DNA of 63,313 nucleotides, taken from assembly GCA_000310025.1 (NCBI GenBank), contig FN648514.1, positions 60,325 to 123,637 of the forward strand, in the 5' to 3' direction. Of the stretch, positions 21,911-34,170 are shown one piece after another. A program made the translations under genes and the position numbers. A model generated the notes under the pieces. It saw only the letters and a list, made by a program, of their open reading frames with translations. It did no database searches and was not told where the DNA came from. The stretch is from Ectocarpus siliculosus (lineage: Eukaryota > Sar > Phaeophyceae > Ectocarpales > Ectocarpaceae). Numbering within the stretch: the first letter of the stretch is position 1; every line of letters begins with the position of its first letter.

Positions 21911-24900
21911 CTTTGTGACTTTGGCTTTACTTCGGAGTTGGCGGTGCTGCCCCTCGAAGGGACGGCGCCCCGTTAGGTCGTTTCTCTGCCGTTCGCGACG
22001 GGCGGGACCTTTAACGTATGAATGTGCGCCACAATCTCTACGCACGTGCTCTCGGGGTGGTGGGGTCTGTACGATTACGGGGGCTCTCGGCCTATCCGTT
22101 TGGGTTGGGACAACTTTGGTGGTAAGGTGCCTCTTGCATCTGCCAAGGCTTGTGGGTAATGCCTCAATGAACGAGTGGGGATTAACTCAGGGAGTCACTG
22201 TCAGCGACGATGAACAAGGCAACTGTGGCAGTGAAATGCGTTGGACCGACTCAAGGCTTTCGCATTTCTTGTGTCCTTCTTTCGCCGTAGCCATGCCCAA
22301 TTACGTCAATCGTTCTGTGGCCCGTGAGACTCCCGCAGCACCCGCTGTGCCTACACCGCCGGTGCTGCTGAGCCCCCCACATGACACGTGTCACGTTATC
22401 ACACCTCGTGAGTTTTAGACACCACCTCGGTATCATCCCCCCTGTAGGTTGAGTCGTGTGGGCGCACTTCCTCTCACGGGTGACCTTATCAAACCCCATT
22501 TTTATCCCATGACTTCTAAGTGTCGTGTAACGGATGACAGCTGCGCATGATTTAACTTATTTTCTGGTGCTTTCACTTGCAGAGGCAGTTGTAAGCACTG
22601 GGTAACTGCCTCGAGGGTGCTTGACCAATTCAACACAACCTGGCGCGATTATCTCCTTTGCGCCGAGTGAGCGTGCTCGACCCTGCACAACATAATCTAC
22701 TCGACCACCATTCATGGTTACCGCAAAAAAAAAAACAAGAGGAAAAAAACAACAAAGCGGTAACCTGGATGTCGAGCTCACGAAGTGATCGGCTTGTTTT
22801 ACAACGTCGCTGCCAAGCGACGAAAACCCAACCCCTATGGCAAACACGGGGGGGGGGGCGAAACACCGGGGGAATATTTTGTCGGGGATGAAGTATTTCC
22901 GAGACAGACTAGTTGCAGAATTGTGTTGCCGTTACGGAAGGTCCATCTTCGATCTCATTGAAGATAGAGTATCTGCATAGATAGATGCATACGACTTCCC
23001 CAGGGCGGGCTAATGTAGTGGAGAGCAACTCGTGTATGAGCGCTGTATGAGCATGACATGGATATTTTGTACTTTCGTTGGTTGCTGTGACTAGGATATT
23101 ATCTATGTAGGATTCCAACCCCCGTCCTCACTCTCGATTTGTGAGCGAGCGCGGAACGCGGGCCTCACTATGTATGTACAGTATGTACATTGAAATGCAA
23201 CAAGGGCCATGACAAAATGGGGTATACCCCGAGTGTTTGGGCACGAAATGGGGTATGCTATTTTTCGATGTGGGGCGCAACGCCTGACGCCAGGTAGGCG
23301 CCTCTAAACCGCTAGCGCCTTAGCCCCATGCGCCAGGTCCTTACAACGCCCAACTTTACTGATTTTCGTTTTCACCCACAGGAACAGGGTCAACTAGGGC
23401 CTGAAAGAGGGGAGCTTGTTGGAGGACCCCGTGTTGTTCATGATCTTGGGTTATAACCTTTGTGATAGGTGTACCCTGGCAATGGCCACTGTGTAGTAAC
23501 AGCAGTGTCCAGAGGCTCACAGCGGGACTGTAAAGTACCGGTACACTTGTGTTGCAGACTAGATGATATGGTTGTATTGGCGCTTAGTTGGCCGAAAGGT
23601 CAGAAAAGAGAAAGGAGAAGAAGAAAGAGAGAGAGATCGAGAAGATGGAAGAAGTGAGCGAGTGGGGGCGAGCACCACGGGGGCGAGCCATCCACCGTCA
23701 TCACGGAAAAAGGAAACACACACGGGCTAGACTATTGCACCGTAACGATCACGGCAATAGACGGTCACTCCGACCTATGGCAACGTTACCAGAATATCCG
23801 ATAATAGGACACTATGGTCCGATGTACCGTTAGAATGTATAACCCGTAGGTAGGTGTGTACAATGATCCGACTACTGAATCAACATTCCGAAGACTATTT
23901 CGGTAATACTCCTTAGGTGAATACCTACTTACTGTTGTTTACAGCACTACAAACTCTCATGAATGGCATTGAGTATTCCAATACTCCCCCGCAATGGAAG
24001 TCATACAAAGAAACGACATGCCAATTGAATTCGAAGAAATGTTCTCAACGAAAAAAGAATAACACAAGGAAATGATTCAATTTACGATCGATACAGCGTT
24101 CTCTGCTGTGTATGCTTTTCAATTCGAAACACAGTAAGATTCTTACTGCGTTTGCCAAGAGAAAACTCCAATAGTTAACAAGAGGAATTCCAAGAGAGAT
24201 ACACAACAACGGGTACATATCTTTGAACGGGGAGGCCTTGGTGTATGGCTGTTCCGAGGTTAATTCCAAAAGATGACGTGTACGTCGGAACTCCGTCCAG
24301 TGTGCGCACACTTTGCTGCTTGCTGCCACACATATATATGTACTACGCTGCAGCAGTATACAGCAGTATACAGCAATAAATACGTTGGAGAGAGAGGCCA
24401 ACTTGGAGAGACGGGAGACTTTCATGACTGCTACGCTGCTGTCAGCGAATTAGACGATGTAGGATGAATACGCACGCCTGCCTGTGTTGAGACGTCGTAT
24501 GTGGTTGGGATGTGTTTCAAGAGAGAGGCAGAGCGACACTACGCAGCGAGGACATGCTATTCTCCCTCACTCTCCGGCTGGGCAGACAGCTAGCTGGCTG
24601 AAATATCGCATGCATGCACGATGAACCAGAGGATGATGAGCACATCAACAGACAACTACGGCTCGCTGTCAACACAAAGCACAAACACCAGACACGCAAA
24701 CCCTAGCCACTCATGCGCCAGTTATTCAACCATACACCTTTCAGGAGGACACTCTCACGGTCGATGGTTATGATGTATGCCTTATGTCACCAAGCGGAGA
24801 AAATCCTTTCGAAAGAAAAAACACACCACAACCGATTCTTGAGCGACGACAGCAGAAGATCGATGCATAACTGGATGAGAGATTCATGAAGCTATGCATA
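21911..24900. other. Intergenic, no supported gene
   Basis: 3' flank of the permease gene, then mixed-composition DNA. It contains an inverted dispersed repeat at 22549-22690 and a GA-rich patch near 23600-23650. Short open frames, such as minus 22909-23118, could not be tied to a family. Confidence 0.45.
22549..22690 (-). repeat. Dispersed inverted repeat, copy 2 (coding-like tail)
   Basis: Reverse-complement partner of 7196-7338. Read on the minus strand it encodes EIIAPGCVELVKHPRG... and ends ...SASESTRK then TAA, so the peptide and stop are kept between copies while some bases differ. Confidence 0.7.
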
Positions 24901-25226
24901 ACTATACATATGAATACTTGCGTGTGTGCGCGGTGTCAAAGCTCTGGGGGTGCGGGTCAGGTTTTGTGTCCGTCCTCGGCCGTTCTTTGCGTCTGACCGA
25001 GATTGCCAGCTGCGAATCCCTGGAGGGAGCGGATGATGGGCGGAGCTGTTGGGTTTTTCAAGACGAGGGTTGCGGTGTTCTTTGCTGTCTGTGCTGATGT
25101 GCTGTAGTGGTTGGCTGTAGAAGAGGGTGTTGTATGCATAGACGAGGAGTGATGCATCATCTGTGATATATCTCAAGCAGGAGGACGGAGAGGTGGAACA
25201 GCCTCCGAGGTAGAGACACGCAGGCT

Positions 25227-25554
25227 ATCTATGTAGCAAGCTTGCACGGTGGTAGGTGTTCGAGTGGTAGCAGTCGGTGTCCCTGCGGTTGTTTCGTGCG
25301 AGCTATCATCCCTCCCTTCCGTCATGACCGCACGTACAAAAAGCGAAAGATCCATCCTGAATATATTTGAAATCGGGCCAACACACCCCTATCTGTGTAG
25401 CAAGCTTGCACGGTGGTAGGTGTTCGAGTGGTAGCAGTCGGTGTCCCTACGGTTGTTTCGTGCGAGCTATCATCCCTCCCTTCCGTCATGACCGCACGTA
25501 CAAAAAGCTAAAGATCCATCCTGAATATATTTGAAATCGGGCCAACACACCCCT
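25227..25554. repeat. Tandem duplication, 164-bp unit
   Basis: Two nearly identical adjacent copies (25227-25390 and 25391-25554). They run from TATCT-TGTAGCAAGCTTGC to AAATCGGGCCAACACACCCC and differ by only a few substitutions, so the duplication is recent. Confidence 0.92.
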
Positions 25555-27485
25555 CTGAATATTTATTCGGGAACAAAGATCCAGCCGGAAATTCCCGACC
25601 CATTGTTCTGGAATCTCCGCGCGGTATTTTAAACTCGAATTCTCGGGGATCCCGACAATCCAGTCATATAATCCAGGAATCTCGAGTGAGTTTGAAATAT
25701 GTCAGAAGAGAACCTACAGCAGCAGCAGCATCCCTGGCGACAGCGTTGCCGCCCGGACACTACTCCGGAGTACGCTGTCACTGTTGTCCACACCTCCTCG
25801 GGTACGCAGCGGAAGCTTATTCTCTCATCGTTATATTGATGACACAAGAAGAGAGTCGGGATTTATTCGCGAAAAATGTTATTATTCTGTTCTTCTTGCG
25901 GGGTGGAATTTCCGGCTGTGGCAGCTTGCGGCGTGACGGAAGGGTCTCTCTGTTTTCCTGTTGTTGTTCTCTGTGCTTCTTTTTTTGTTCATCCGCGTGC
26001 GCTCCAAAGTGATTCGATAAACCGGAGAGAGAGAAGTAGACGCACAGATACACACGTACGAACTAATACATTATTTTTCCTTGACAATACACAAAACAGC
26101 TGTGGTGATGAGAAGCTACAGCTATAGACTATATAGCTCCTCGTCCGTGGTGAAGACGGCTTTCCAACTGCTGGAAGCAATGTGTGGATTTTCTTGCGGG
26201 GGATGGACTCTCCGGCTATATATGGCAGCTTGCGTGCAGAACAACAACAGAAGAACAACGGGCGCCGCAAGCAATGACGCTGCGCAAATGATTTTTGGTA
26301 CATACATGTACTCCATCGAATGTTTGTTTTGTATGTATTTAATACTCCCGTGTATGCTTATATATTCCGACGTCTTCGAGATAGACTGGCTAGATGTGGT
26401 CCTTCTGGCTTTCCGATCACACGACGTCTGTCGCTCTGTCCTCCGCTGCACACCTTTATTTGCGGCTCTCCTGTCACACGAGGCAATAGGTCTGACCCTT
26501 TGTCGCTTCCCTCTCTGCCTGTCTGGATCTGTCTACGCTGAGAGGGCTCCATTTTGGGTCTTCTCGGTCTCTCTCCCAGTGCTCCATTGATTTCCTCGTT
26601 TCCATCTGTTCCTCGATGTTGTTTTCTTGCGTTCACCGTTTCTCTCTCATGTCTCATCATTGCGTCTGGCTCGTTCATCACACCCGGCTCGGTCGTACGG
26701 AACCTTTCTCCCTTTCACACACGTCACATTACGTCGTGCCGCCAGTATCTCTCCCCTCTTACACAAAAACAGCAGTCTTTCTCATGTCCCACACCGCAGC
26801 AGTATGTATGTAGAGCTTTTTAACATGCAGGTTCATATTTCCCGCTTTCATTTTTTGAAAAATGTTCATTCCGTTTTCCCGCTATTTCTCGCTCGCTCGA
26901 GGAAGGAACGATTTTGGGCGCTTTCCTCTGCTCGCCATCCACCACAACAAATACATCTCATCGTTTAACTACGCCTCTCACGGGCTTTAGGACAGTCTCT
27001 CTCTCTTTCGGGCAGCCAGTAGTCTGCTCTTTGACACGCCGGACTTTAACATGCTTCAAAATACACGCGTTCGTCTCCCTGGGATCTCGCATGTACGCGC
27101 CGAACATGCAATGCATGTCTACAAGAATTAATTTGATCTCTCTCCGGGATCTTTTCAGGGCTGGCTTTGTTTATCTCCGTTTATCACATGCATGCAAACA
27201 ACCCCAAGCATATTCATTAGAACGTTCACGGGAATCTCACGGCCACGGAATGCCACAAACGAAGCCCCGTCCAACAAACGCCGACTAACATCGTGCATCA
27301 AACAACAAGTAACATTCGTCTTGCGGTATGCTTCTCTCAGCGTGGCGGCGTAAGCCACCAAAAATCCTTGTACATGTATGTACCTCCTTTTTTCTTCCTT
27401 CATTGCAAGGGGCCCCGTTCAAGATCTGTTCAATATCTGTTCGGTTGAACCGCATTTTTTATCGACGTGATTGGCAACTCGTCAA
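25555..27485. other. AT-richer intergenic DNA, no supported gene
   Basis: Contains two diverged short blocks with TTCTTGCGGGG...TCCGGCT..GGCAGCTTGCG at about 25890-25935 and 26190-26235. Otherwise it holds short frames without domains or convincing splice sites. Confidence 0.4.
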
Positions 27486-28713
27486 ATGCGCGGCACGCAC
27501 ACCTACCTTCCCTCGCAGCCCTCCCTCTACCCTCAACGCTATCCGCGAGAGCCTCTGCTTCCGGGCCTGCTGCTGTTGGCTGTCGCGTGGCTGCTCCTCC
27601 TCCGGCTTCCTCGCCGGTCATTATTATTGGTTGTGGTGAGCCGCGTTGCTGGCAGTTTGGTCCCGATGTCGTGCAGCTGGATTAACTCGTGATGACAGAA
27701 GAGACGCGTGTTACCCCCTCTTGTTGCCGTTGCTGTTGCTGAAGTGGCGTGCTCCTCACAACTCGAACAGCTTGTTTGCCGACGGGAAGCCGGCCGGCTT
27801 GCGTTCACAGGTTTTGCTGTACGCCCGCCTTTGTTTTGGAGTTCGCACGCTGACCACGGTTGCCTCGTCTGAATTTCCAATCGATGGACGCAAGACGCGA
27901 AAGTGCACCGTGGGCCGCAGCTGGTGGTTGCGGCGAGCTGTAGAATGTTGCGTCACAAACATCAGCTACACTGCCTGGTTTCCAGCCGTATCCGGAGAAA
28001 AGGAAGGTCGCAATCAGGCTTCGACTTTTCCCCCTTTCCCCTTGGTGTTTGTTTTCAGAAGGCGAAAGCTCTACTTAACGGCTACCACCGTTGCTCAAAC
28101 GTTTTTCGCAAGAAAACGACGAGACGGGCGCGCCAATTTTTGTAATGAAATATCTTATCTCGCCACGTGACTAACTGAAAGCGCAGGAGAACAGCAGCAG
28201 CTGCTAGAGGCAAATATCGTGATTGCTCCCATGTAAGTACGTCAATCGTTTGATTGGCTTCCGAAGGTTCGTTCGCACATTGTGCGAATCTGATATGATA
28301 TCAGAGGTCAAGGGTCTGTCGAGACGCGATGGTCGTGAACAAGTCCCAAGCACTACAATGAAAAATTGTGTTGTCTCCTGTACGATGAAAACTATTAATA
28401 GTCTGTCTGGTACCAGGTCTGTACTGCTGCTGCTGCTGTAAACCACAGTCAGCGATCAGAAAAACAAGAGATGCGTACACGAACGAGACAAATAACAATG
28501 TCACCGTTGTGTGACGAGTGCGCAGAGTGAGCACTGCAGCGGTGAGTCTGCGTGACCGACTTGATGTGTCAGTCAGAGAGTTCAGAAAAAATGGTATGTT
28601 GTTGTCGTCGTCACATTAAACTCGCGTCAGTTGCTAATCCCAAAATCTAGCAAAGACGCTATTGTAACTTTTTATTTTTTTGGTTGTTGCGGGCAGGAAA
28701 CAGAGCGGACCCG
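27486..28713 (+). CDS. Possible membrane-anchored protein, 5' exons only
   Basis: A tentative exon chain. 27486-27635 starts with ATG and encodes a Pro-rich head then a strongly hydrophobic stretch (LLPGLLLLAVAWLLLL) and RRSLLLVV, ending at a good donor (GTG|GTGAGC). Next is 28059-28089 after TTTGTTTTCAG, then 28187-28232 (frame EQQQLLEANIVIAPM) ending at GTAAGT, then 28697-28713. Phases agree (0, 1, 2, 1), but the donor at 28090 (GTTGCT) is weak and the last exon is only 17 nt. If real, it would be a type II or signal-anchored protein. I do not recognise a family and could not find the 3' exons. It may be chance. Confidence 0.25.
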
Positions 28714-30189
28714 GTAGGCGGGTGCGCGCTTTGTCTGCCATAATCTTATTTGTCCGTCGGTAGTTACCGACGTAGATGCAAAAAGAACTCAAAGGCTAGT
28801 GCAGAAGCGTTGCGGCAACTTAAATACCATTCCTGGTACCTGTACCAGTGCCATTCTCCGTACTGCTACTACTCCGGAAACATTGCGGGAACCGTTCCTA
28901 CGTTCCTGGAATGTTCCGGGAAATTTACCTTCGTACAAAAATGGCCCGCATGCTTTGAAAACACGCAAAGAACCGTTGTGCGGTCTGAAACATGCATGGT
29001 AAACGGTTGTGAACGCTCCTTTGACAACCAGTCTTGACTACATACTTGGTGTGTGCAAGTCCTATCAGTAAAATACCGAAGTATGCCGCATTTCTTCTAC
29101 TTGAGCAAAGTATAGAAATCGGGACGTTAAAATACTGCTCTACGAAATCGCTACAGAAATGCAGAGTCAAGACAGTTCGTGATGTTTACAGTGGTCCTGA
29201 ATATTGAAATTCAACACTCCTCCTCGATTGTGGGAGTGAAGTCAATCTCGAATGAACACATTATTAAAATTCCAATGCATGCAGCGTAATCCAACTGCTT
29301 CCTGAGTGCGCATACTGAAATTCAAAGAATTTGCTGCAGCGTATTCTTACTGCTGCTTACATGTGCAATTCGGAAAAATCAATTAGCGTTGTCCGTTGAG
29401 GCATAGTAGAACCTCATGCTACCATTCACAAAAAAAAACAGTCGTGATTCGACCAATTCCCGTTTGTTCAGGGAATGTTATTACAAGTTGTATGGATCAT
29501 CAACATTCACAGTGTGCCCATTACATACATGCACACATTCATGCATTCAATCAATCAACTTTTTTGTTCAAGTGGTTGTCTTGCAAACCATTTTCTTGTC
29601 ACAAGAAAGCGTAAACAATGAACAAAGTACGCATGCAACCAACTCTACAAGAAATCAAGTTTACGGTCAAGCGAAAAAATTCAGACTCAGTTAATCTGTC
29701 GTCGATTCTTGACATAGTTTGGGTTTACAGGCTTGTCTCGTACAACTGGGGTGCGCGAGGCGATGATTTCACGGAGCCCCTCGGAATAATCAGAGTTGAA
29801 GCCTGGGTTAGCTGCAAGCATTTCGGTCATGATCCAGCATTGTGTCAAGAAAGTCTAGACGCTATTCTTCATTACTTCTGCCATGTCTTCTTCGTATGCT
29901 AGTGAACGTAGTGAGTCCATGAAGGAGAGTACAGTTGGGAAAGTGTACGTCACCAACGTTCAAGCGTTGCAAAAAGTCGTGCGTGGCGAAAAACTCGACT
30001 TGGCTTCGACTTGGGAACCAAAAACACGATACGACTGAAACATCCCCAGTTCTGCTCTCTAGTAAGACTGTTTAGTTGTACAAGCACTAGCAAGCTCTCA
30101 CCTTGGAGGGCTTGGTCGGCATCCAGTCCGAGTCGCTGTCCGTCGCTGACGACTCATCACTCGAAGAGAACATGTTGTCTATGTACCTC
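28714..30189. other. Unassigned DNA with scattered exon-like pieces
   Basis: No firm gene. On the minus strand, 30102-30173 starts with ATG, encodes MFSSSDESSATDSDSDW and ends at an AAG|GTGAGA donor. No downstream exon could be chosen with confidence, so it is only a lead. Confidence 0.3.
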
Positions 30190-30429
30190 CATCACGCTGC
30201 TCGGCAGGGTGATGTTGCCGTTCATGAATCGAATATTCGTCTGTATGTACGTGTGCTCCATAATTTGCTGAGTGAAATTCTGCACGAAAAATCTTCGTTC
30301 TGCGGAAGAACGTTTTTACACATGATGCTGTGTCGCATACGTTGCTCTCGTTTACCGAGATTGCCCTATAATTCTCTTTACCCTTGTCCGATTTGTCCCG
30401 TAGTGCTTTCTTTGATTCCTCGTGGCGTG

Positions 30430-30980
30430 TGCCGTGGGATTGACTTAGTTCGAGAAGCCTGATGAATGTGGCTTTCGGTAGATTTTTTGTGAGACAGTCG
30501 GCATACATGGTTTCCGTAGGTGAGTACGTCAATTTCACCATGTCTTCCTCGGCTAGGAATAGAGATGATATGAACGATTTCCGGAGCTCTAGGTGCTTTG
30601 TGCGAACCTGATACCATTGGATTTCCGATGGACGCTAAAGCTCCTGTGTTGTCGTTTGAAATCGTTATTGTCTGAAACCGATTGACACCTAGTTCATGCA
30701 GCAGACCCCGAATGTTCATTGCCTCCTTAGCCCTAAGCGTCATGGCCATGAGTTCTGACTCGAGGGTCGGCAATGCTGCAACGCTTTGTAGCGATGATAT
30801 CCATGAAATGGTTGCGTTTGCCAGCACAAACATGTAACCTGAAGTGCTTCGTCGCGCAACAGATTCAGCTGCAAAACTAGCATCGGCATAACCCAACTTG
30901 AAGTCACTGCTGTGTTTGTACACAATATCCAGAGTAGGACGTGACTTCAGATGGCGGAGACGGTGCTTAGCACGAGTCAA
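30430..30980 (-). pseudogene. Ty1/copia-type RNase H fragment, frameshifted
   Basis: The minus strand encodes the RNase H end of a copia polyprotein. In order: RLRHLKSRPTLDIVYK, LGYADASFA, RRSTSGYMFVL, ISWISSLQSVAALPTLESEL, MNIRGLLHELG, SNDNTGALA. The conserved acidic residues of the family (D in YADAS, E in TLESEL, D in SNDNTG) are present. Near 30530-30545 the frame changes: the following LTYSPTETMYADCLTKNL, the usual copia end with an ADxLTK motif, continues in another frame. No reverse transcriptase, integrase or flanking LTRs were found, so this is a dead, truncated element. Confidence 0.85.
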
Positions 30981-31029
30981 GTGAATCTTCGATAGTGTGC
31001 TAGTGAAACAGGCGGCCCTACCACAGAAC

Positions 31030-32570
31030 TAACAACAAATGTTGGTTGTTTTGTCCTGGCAGATACTGACAAATCCAAATCATATTCATGGATTCTACTG
31101 GATAGTGAGAATCGCTCGAATGCGATAACCGCGGGAAGCACTGTTTATGCTAGGAACACGCCCACACCCACGGCCGCCATTCACGTCTGATGTGTTTGGT
31201 TGTCGGCATAATATATCCGCGTGAATCGCCCACTGCGACAACCCTGGTAGCACTGTCCAAAACCAAGCCTACAAACCATGGTCGTCAATCACAAATTCAT
31301 GTGATTCGCCCTGGCAATGTTGACAACATCTTATGATTGCCGAGACTGTCGAATTTGTGCGAATGCGCTGGCCGCAGTAGACATCGTTTTGCAACCGGCG
31401 CTCCATCACCACCTTTATATGACTGGGACACGTAAGATTGGGTGGTCTAAGCAGATACTGGCAACCAAGTTCTGATCGACATGCCTGCGGGAATCACACG
31501 AATGCAACGACCGCGGTAGGCAACATCGTTGAAACAACTACCACACCACCGCCGACCACAATTGATGTGTCTGGTCCTGGCAGACACTGACCGCGTACAA
31601 TATGTATGGATGGCAAGACTGCGTGGATCGTCACAAAGCGACCATCGCAGTTGGCAGCGCTTTGGAAACCGAACGCTCCCACCCTATCTGCAAAGCACTG
31701 TAGACGTGTTTAGTTCCGTCGTCTCCTTAGATTTTATTCCTCTTGATGCATTCATGGCTGCGTGAACCGTGCAAAGCGACATCTGTGATAGGCCGCAAAC
31801 TTCATGACCACGAAGCACGAGTAACATGTGTGGTCCCCGCAAAAAATGGGCTGCGTGCACGGCACGATGGGACACTCTGGTACGTAGTGCTGCGGGAAAA
31901 CAAGCCTACAAACCACGGTCGCCAACCACGGTCCCGCCAGAAATATATCTGCGTGAATCGTCCACTGCGACAACCCTGTTAGTTAGCACTGGTCAATACC
32001 AAGCCGACCGACCAGGACCGTCAAACACGATTGATGCGTCCGGTGCCGGCATAGAAAAATCTGCGTGAATCTGCGACAATTCTCGTACGTAGCACTGTTC
32101 CAAGTCAAGCTCACCGACCACAGCCGCCAGACACGAGTCATGTGTTCGGTCCCAGCAGAAACTGATCTGCGTGAATCGCCCAATGCGACGAGACCCTGGT
32201 AGATCACCATTTTCAGAAACAACAAGCTACCAACCACGGTCGCCAAACACGATTTATGTGCTTGGTTCCGGCATGAACAAATCTGCATGAATCGTCCGAT
32301 GCGACAACCATGATGTTCCAAAATGAAGTTCACCAGCCACGGCCGCCGAATAAAATTGACGTGTTTGGTCCCGGTATACGCAAAACTGCGAGAATCGCCC
32401 CATGCGGCAACCCTCGTAAAATCGTCCCATGCCACAACCTTGGTAGGTCACACTGTACAAAATGAAGCTCACCAGCTACGGCCGCCAAACACGATTGATG
32501 TGTTTGGTCCCGGCATAACCTGATCTGCAAGAACCGCCCCATGCGACAACCCAGGGTAGGTTGCTACAAT
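31030..32570. repeat. Degenerate tandem repeat, period about 105-140 bp
   Basis: About ten diverged units share CACGATTGATGTGTTTGGTC, a CCGGCA box, CTGCGTGAATCGCCC and ATGCGACAACCCTGGTAG. GTGTTTGGT-like boxes occur near 31190, 31556, 31828, 31930, 32036, 32140, 32256, 32361 and 32500. Spacing is regular after about 31820. No unit has a kept frame. Confidence 0.8.
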
Positions 32571-32959
32571 GGACCACGAGTGACAACATCAAACATCGAC
32601 ATCCCTTGTCGGGGACAACAAAATTTGAAAGGTTTGTCACGATGTCAAAGCAGTAGAGTTTGAACGTTCCTTTCGACCTCCCTTGTCAAGGACAACACTT
32701 TTTTTTGTACGGTTCTGTCGATATCTGTTGTAAAACCGTAGTAGATTCGCGAAGGTTCCTATTGATATGAATTGTGCATAGCAACAGACTTTCAACGGTT
32801 CTCTCGGAAGCCATTGCCGATGGGTTCATGACATGTCATCGATAAATACATCGTTTACTGCAATAGATTCTTGAGCGGGCTACCGATATAGATGTTGAAA
32901 CAGTCGACATCGAGGGCAATCTTCCCTCAAGGTCGCAAAGGTTATCCACTTGCACGAGG
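32571..32959. other. AT-rich spacer, nothing recognised
   Basis: Contains diverged short repeats of GTTCCTTTCGACCTCCCTTG and TCAAGGACAACA type near 32595-32695. No supported gene. Confidence 0.4.
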
Positions 32960-33854
32960 ACATGTTCGAAGGCTTCTTCTAATGCTGCCAGCATCGTCTA
33001 CCGGAAGGAAGTCCTCGAAGTCTGTTGTTGCCGACGATGTTTATCGTAGTTTGCAGGGATGCGCACCTGGCCGCGGCTGTTGGCGAAGCATCGCTAGCCC
33101 GTCTCGCAGTCTTTTGTCGAGGGCGCTGATGCGGGCTTGGCTGGCACCGGGCGTGGCCCCTTTCCATACTAATTTGACTTGGTCGCAGTGAGGATTCCCA
33201 CGAGCTCCGTGGGCAGGCGGTCAACAGCCTACCGGTCGTCGCCCGGCGTAGCCAACTCCCGAATGTCGATGTTGGCGATGTCGTTGATAACTCCGAGGTT
33301 GTTCTTCGTTGTCCCCGCCTTGTCGTGCATCAGGAATTTCGCTCTCTGCAGGGTCAGCCCAGTGGCCACCGGCTAGGTCGCTGTGATGATCCACCGCCAG
33401 GAGTTTGCCGTGTTGGCCCAAGCCCTGGCTGCTCCCTTTCGTTTGAATTGGCGCGTTGTGGATGTCAGCCCAGTCGCGGGAACCTCCCGCGGCGGTGGGG
33501 GTTGGCATGTCGGTAACGATCACGTCCGTCTCGGCGGCGTCGTCGGTCACAGTCGATGTCCGCTTTTCACTGGTTGTTGGGGCCCTCCAGGCTGGCGACC
33601 ATGCCCTCGATGTCTGCCAACCGCTGGCGAAGCTGCCCGTAGTTGTCGAAGGTGCGTGGTGGCATGTGCGCGGTAGGCTGGGGCGCTCCTCGTCCGCCAC
33701 GCGCACCACGCACACCGTGTCCCCCTCGGCCCCGTCCCCGTGCCCGCGACCGTGTGCCTGACCGTCTGGCTACCGCAGTGCACGAGGTGGACCGACTAGT
33801 AGACTGCCCCCCCCGTGCGGTCTCCCGCCCCCGGCCGTTGTTCCGTGTTTGCAT
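32960..33854 (-). pseudogene. Degraded Arg/Gly-rich ORF, possibly retroelement gag
   Basis: Minus frame 33854-33567 starts at ATG and encodes an RG-rich head (SRARGRGRGGHGVRGARGG) followed by a short coiled-coil-like stretch, QLRQRLADIEGMVASLEG, then a stop. Downstream, coding-like segments continue in other frames, such as KNNLGVINDIANIDIRELAT at about 33310-33250 and ARISALDKRLRDGLAMLRQQ at about 33145-33085, interrupted by stops and shifts. RG-rich, coiled-coil ORFs occur in retroelement gag proteins. The copia RNase H on the same strand lies downstream at 30.4-31.0 kb, so both could be ends of one decayed element. This is inference. Confidence 0.4.
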
Positions 33855-34098
33855 GACTATTTATTTATTTCTTTGTCTTCAATCAGCGCTCACAGCACTA
33901 TTTAGTGCCGTTTGCTCCATCCCGTGGTCATACAGAAGAGCCCCTCTCTACCCTCCCCTCCTGCGGTACTTTGCCTTCGATTTTTAATGCGAGAAGAGGT
34001 CAACACTCTCTTCCCTCTGTGTACACACGAACTAGCGCTAGCCACTAGGCCAGAAGCGGAAGCGAGAGAAAAACTCACTTTGCAAGAAAAGCTCGCTT

Positions 34099-34170
34099 AC
34101 GCCAGGAGTCGAACCTCTGACCTGACCTCTAGAAGGTTTCGAGGATACCAACTAGACCACCGGGGCGACC
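34099..34170 (-). other. tRNA-like element with pol III A and B boxes
   Basis: The minus strand has a consensus A box, TGGTCTAGTTGG (34148-34159), and a consensus B box, GGTTCGACTCC (34105-34115), at tRNA spacing. The 5' end GGTCGCCCCGG does not pair with the 3' side, and the anticodon and T stems contain mismatches. It is therefore a tRNA pseudogene or the head of a tRNA-derived SINE rather than a working tRNA. A second A-box-like TGGCCTAGTGGC follows about 60 bp downstream on the same strand. Confidence 0.5.

Noticed and set aside
22909-23118. Minus frame with YIDNILVT resembling a reverse-transcriptase YVDD box
   Set aside because: Only a few residues fit and nothing else of a polymerase surrounds it.
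30102-30173. Minus exon MFSSSDESSATDSDSDW with a GTGAGA donor
   Set aside because: A good ATG and donor, but two downstream acceptors give different short tails, so no gene can be defended.
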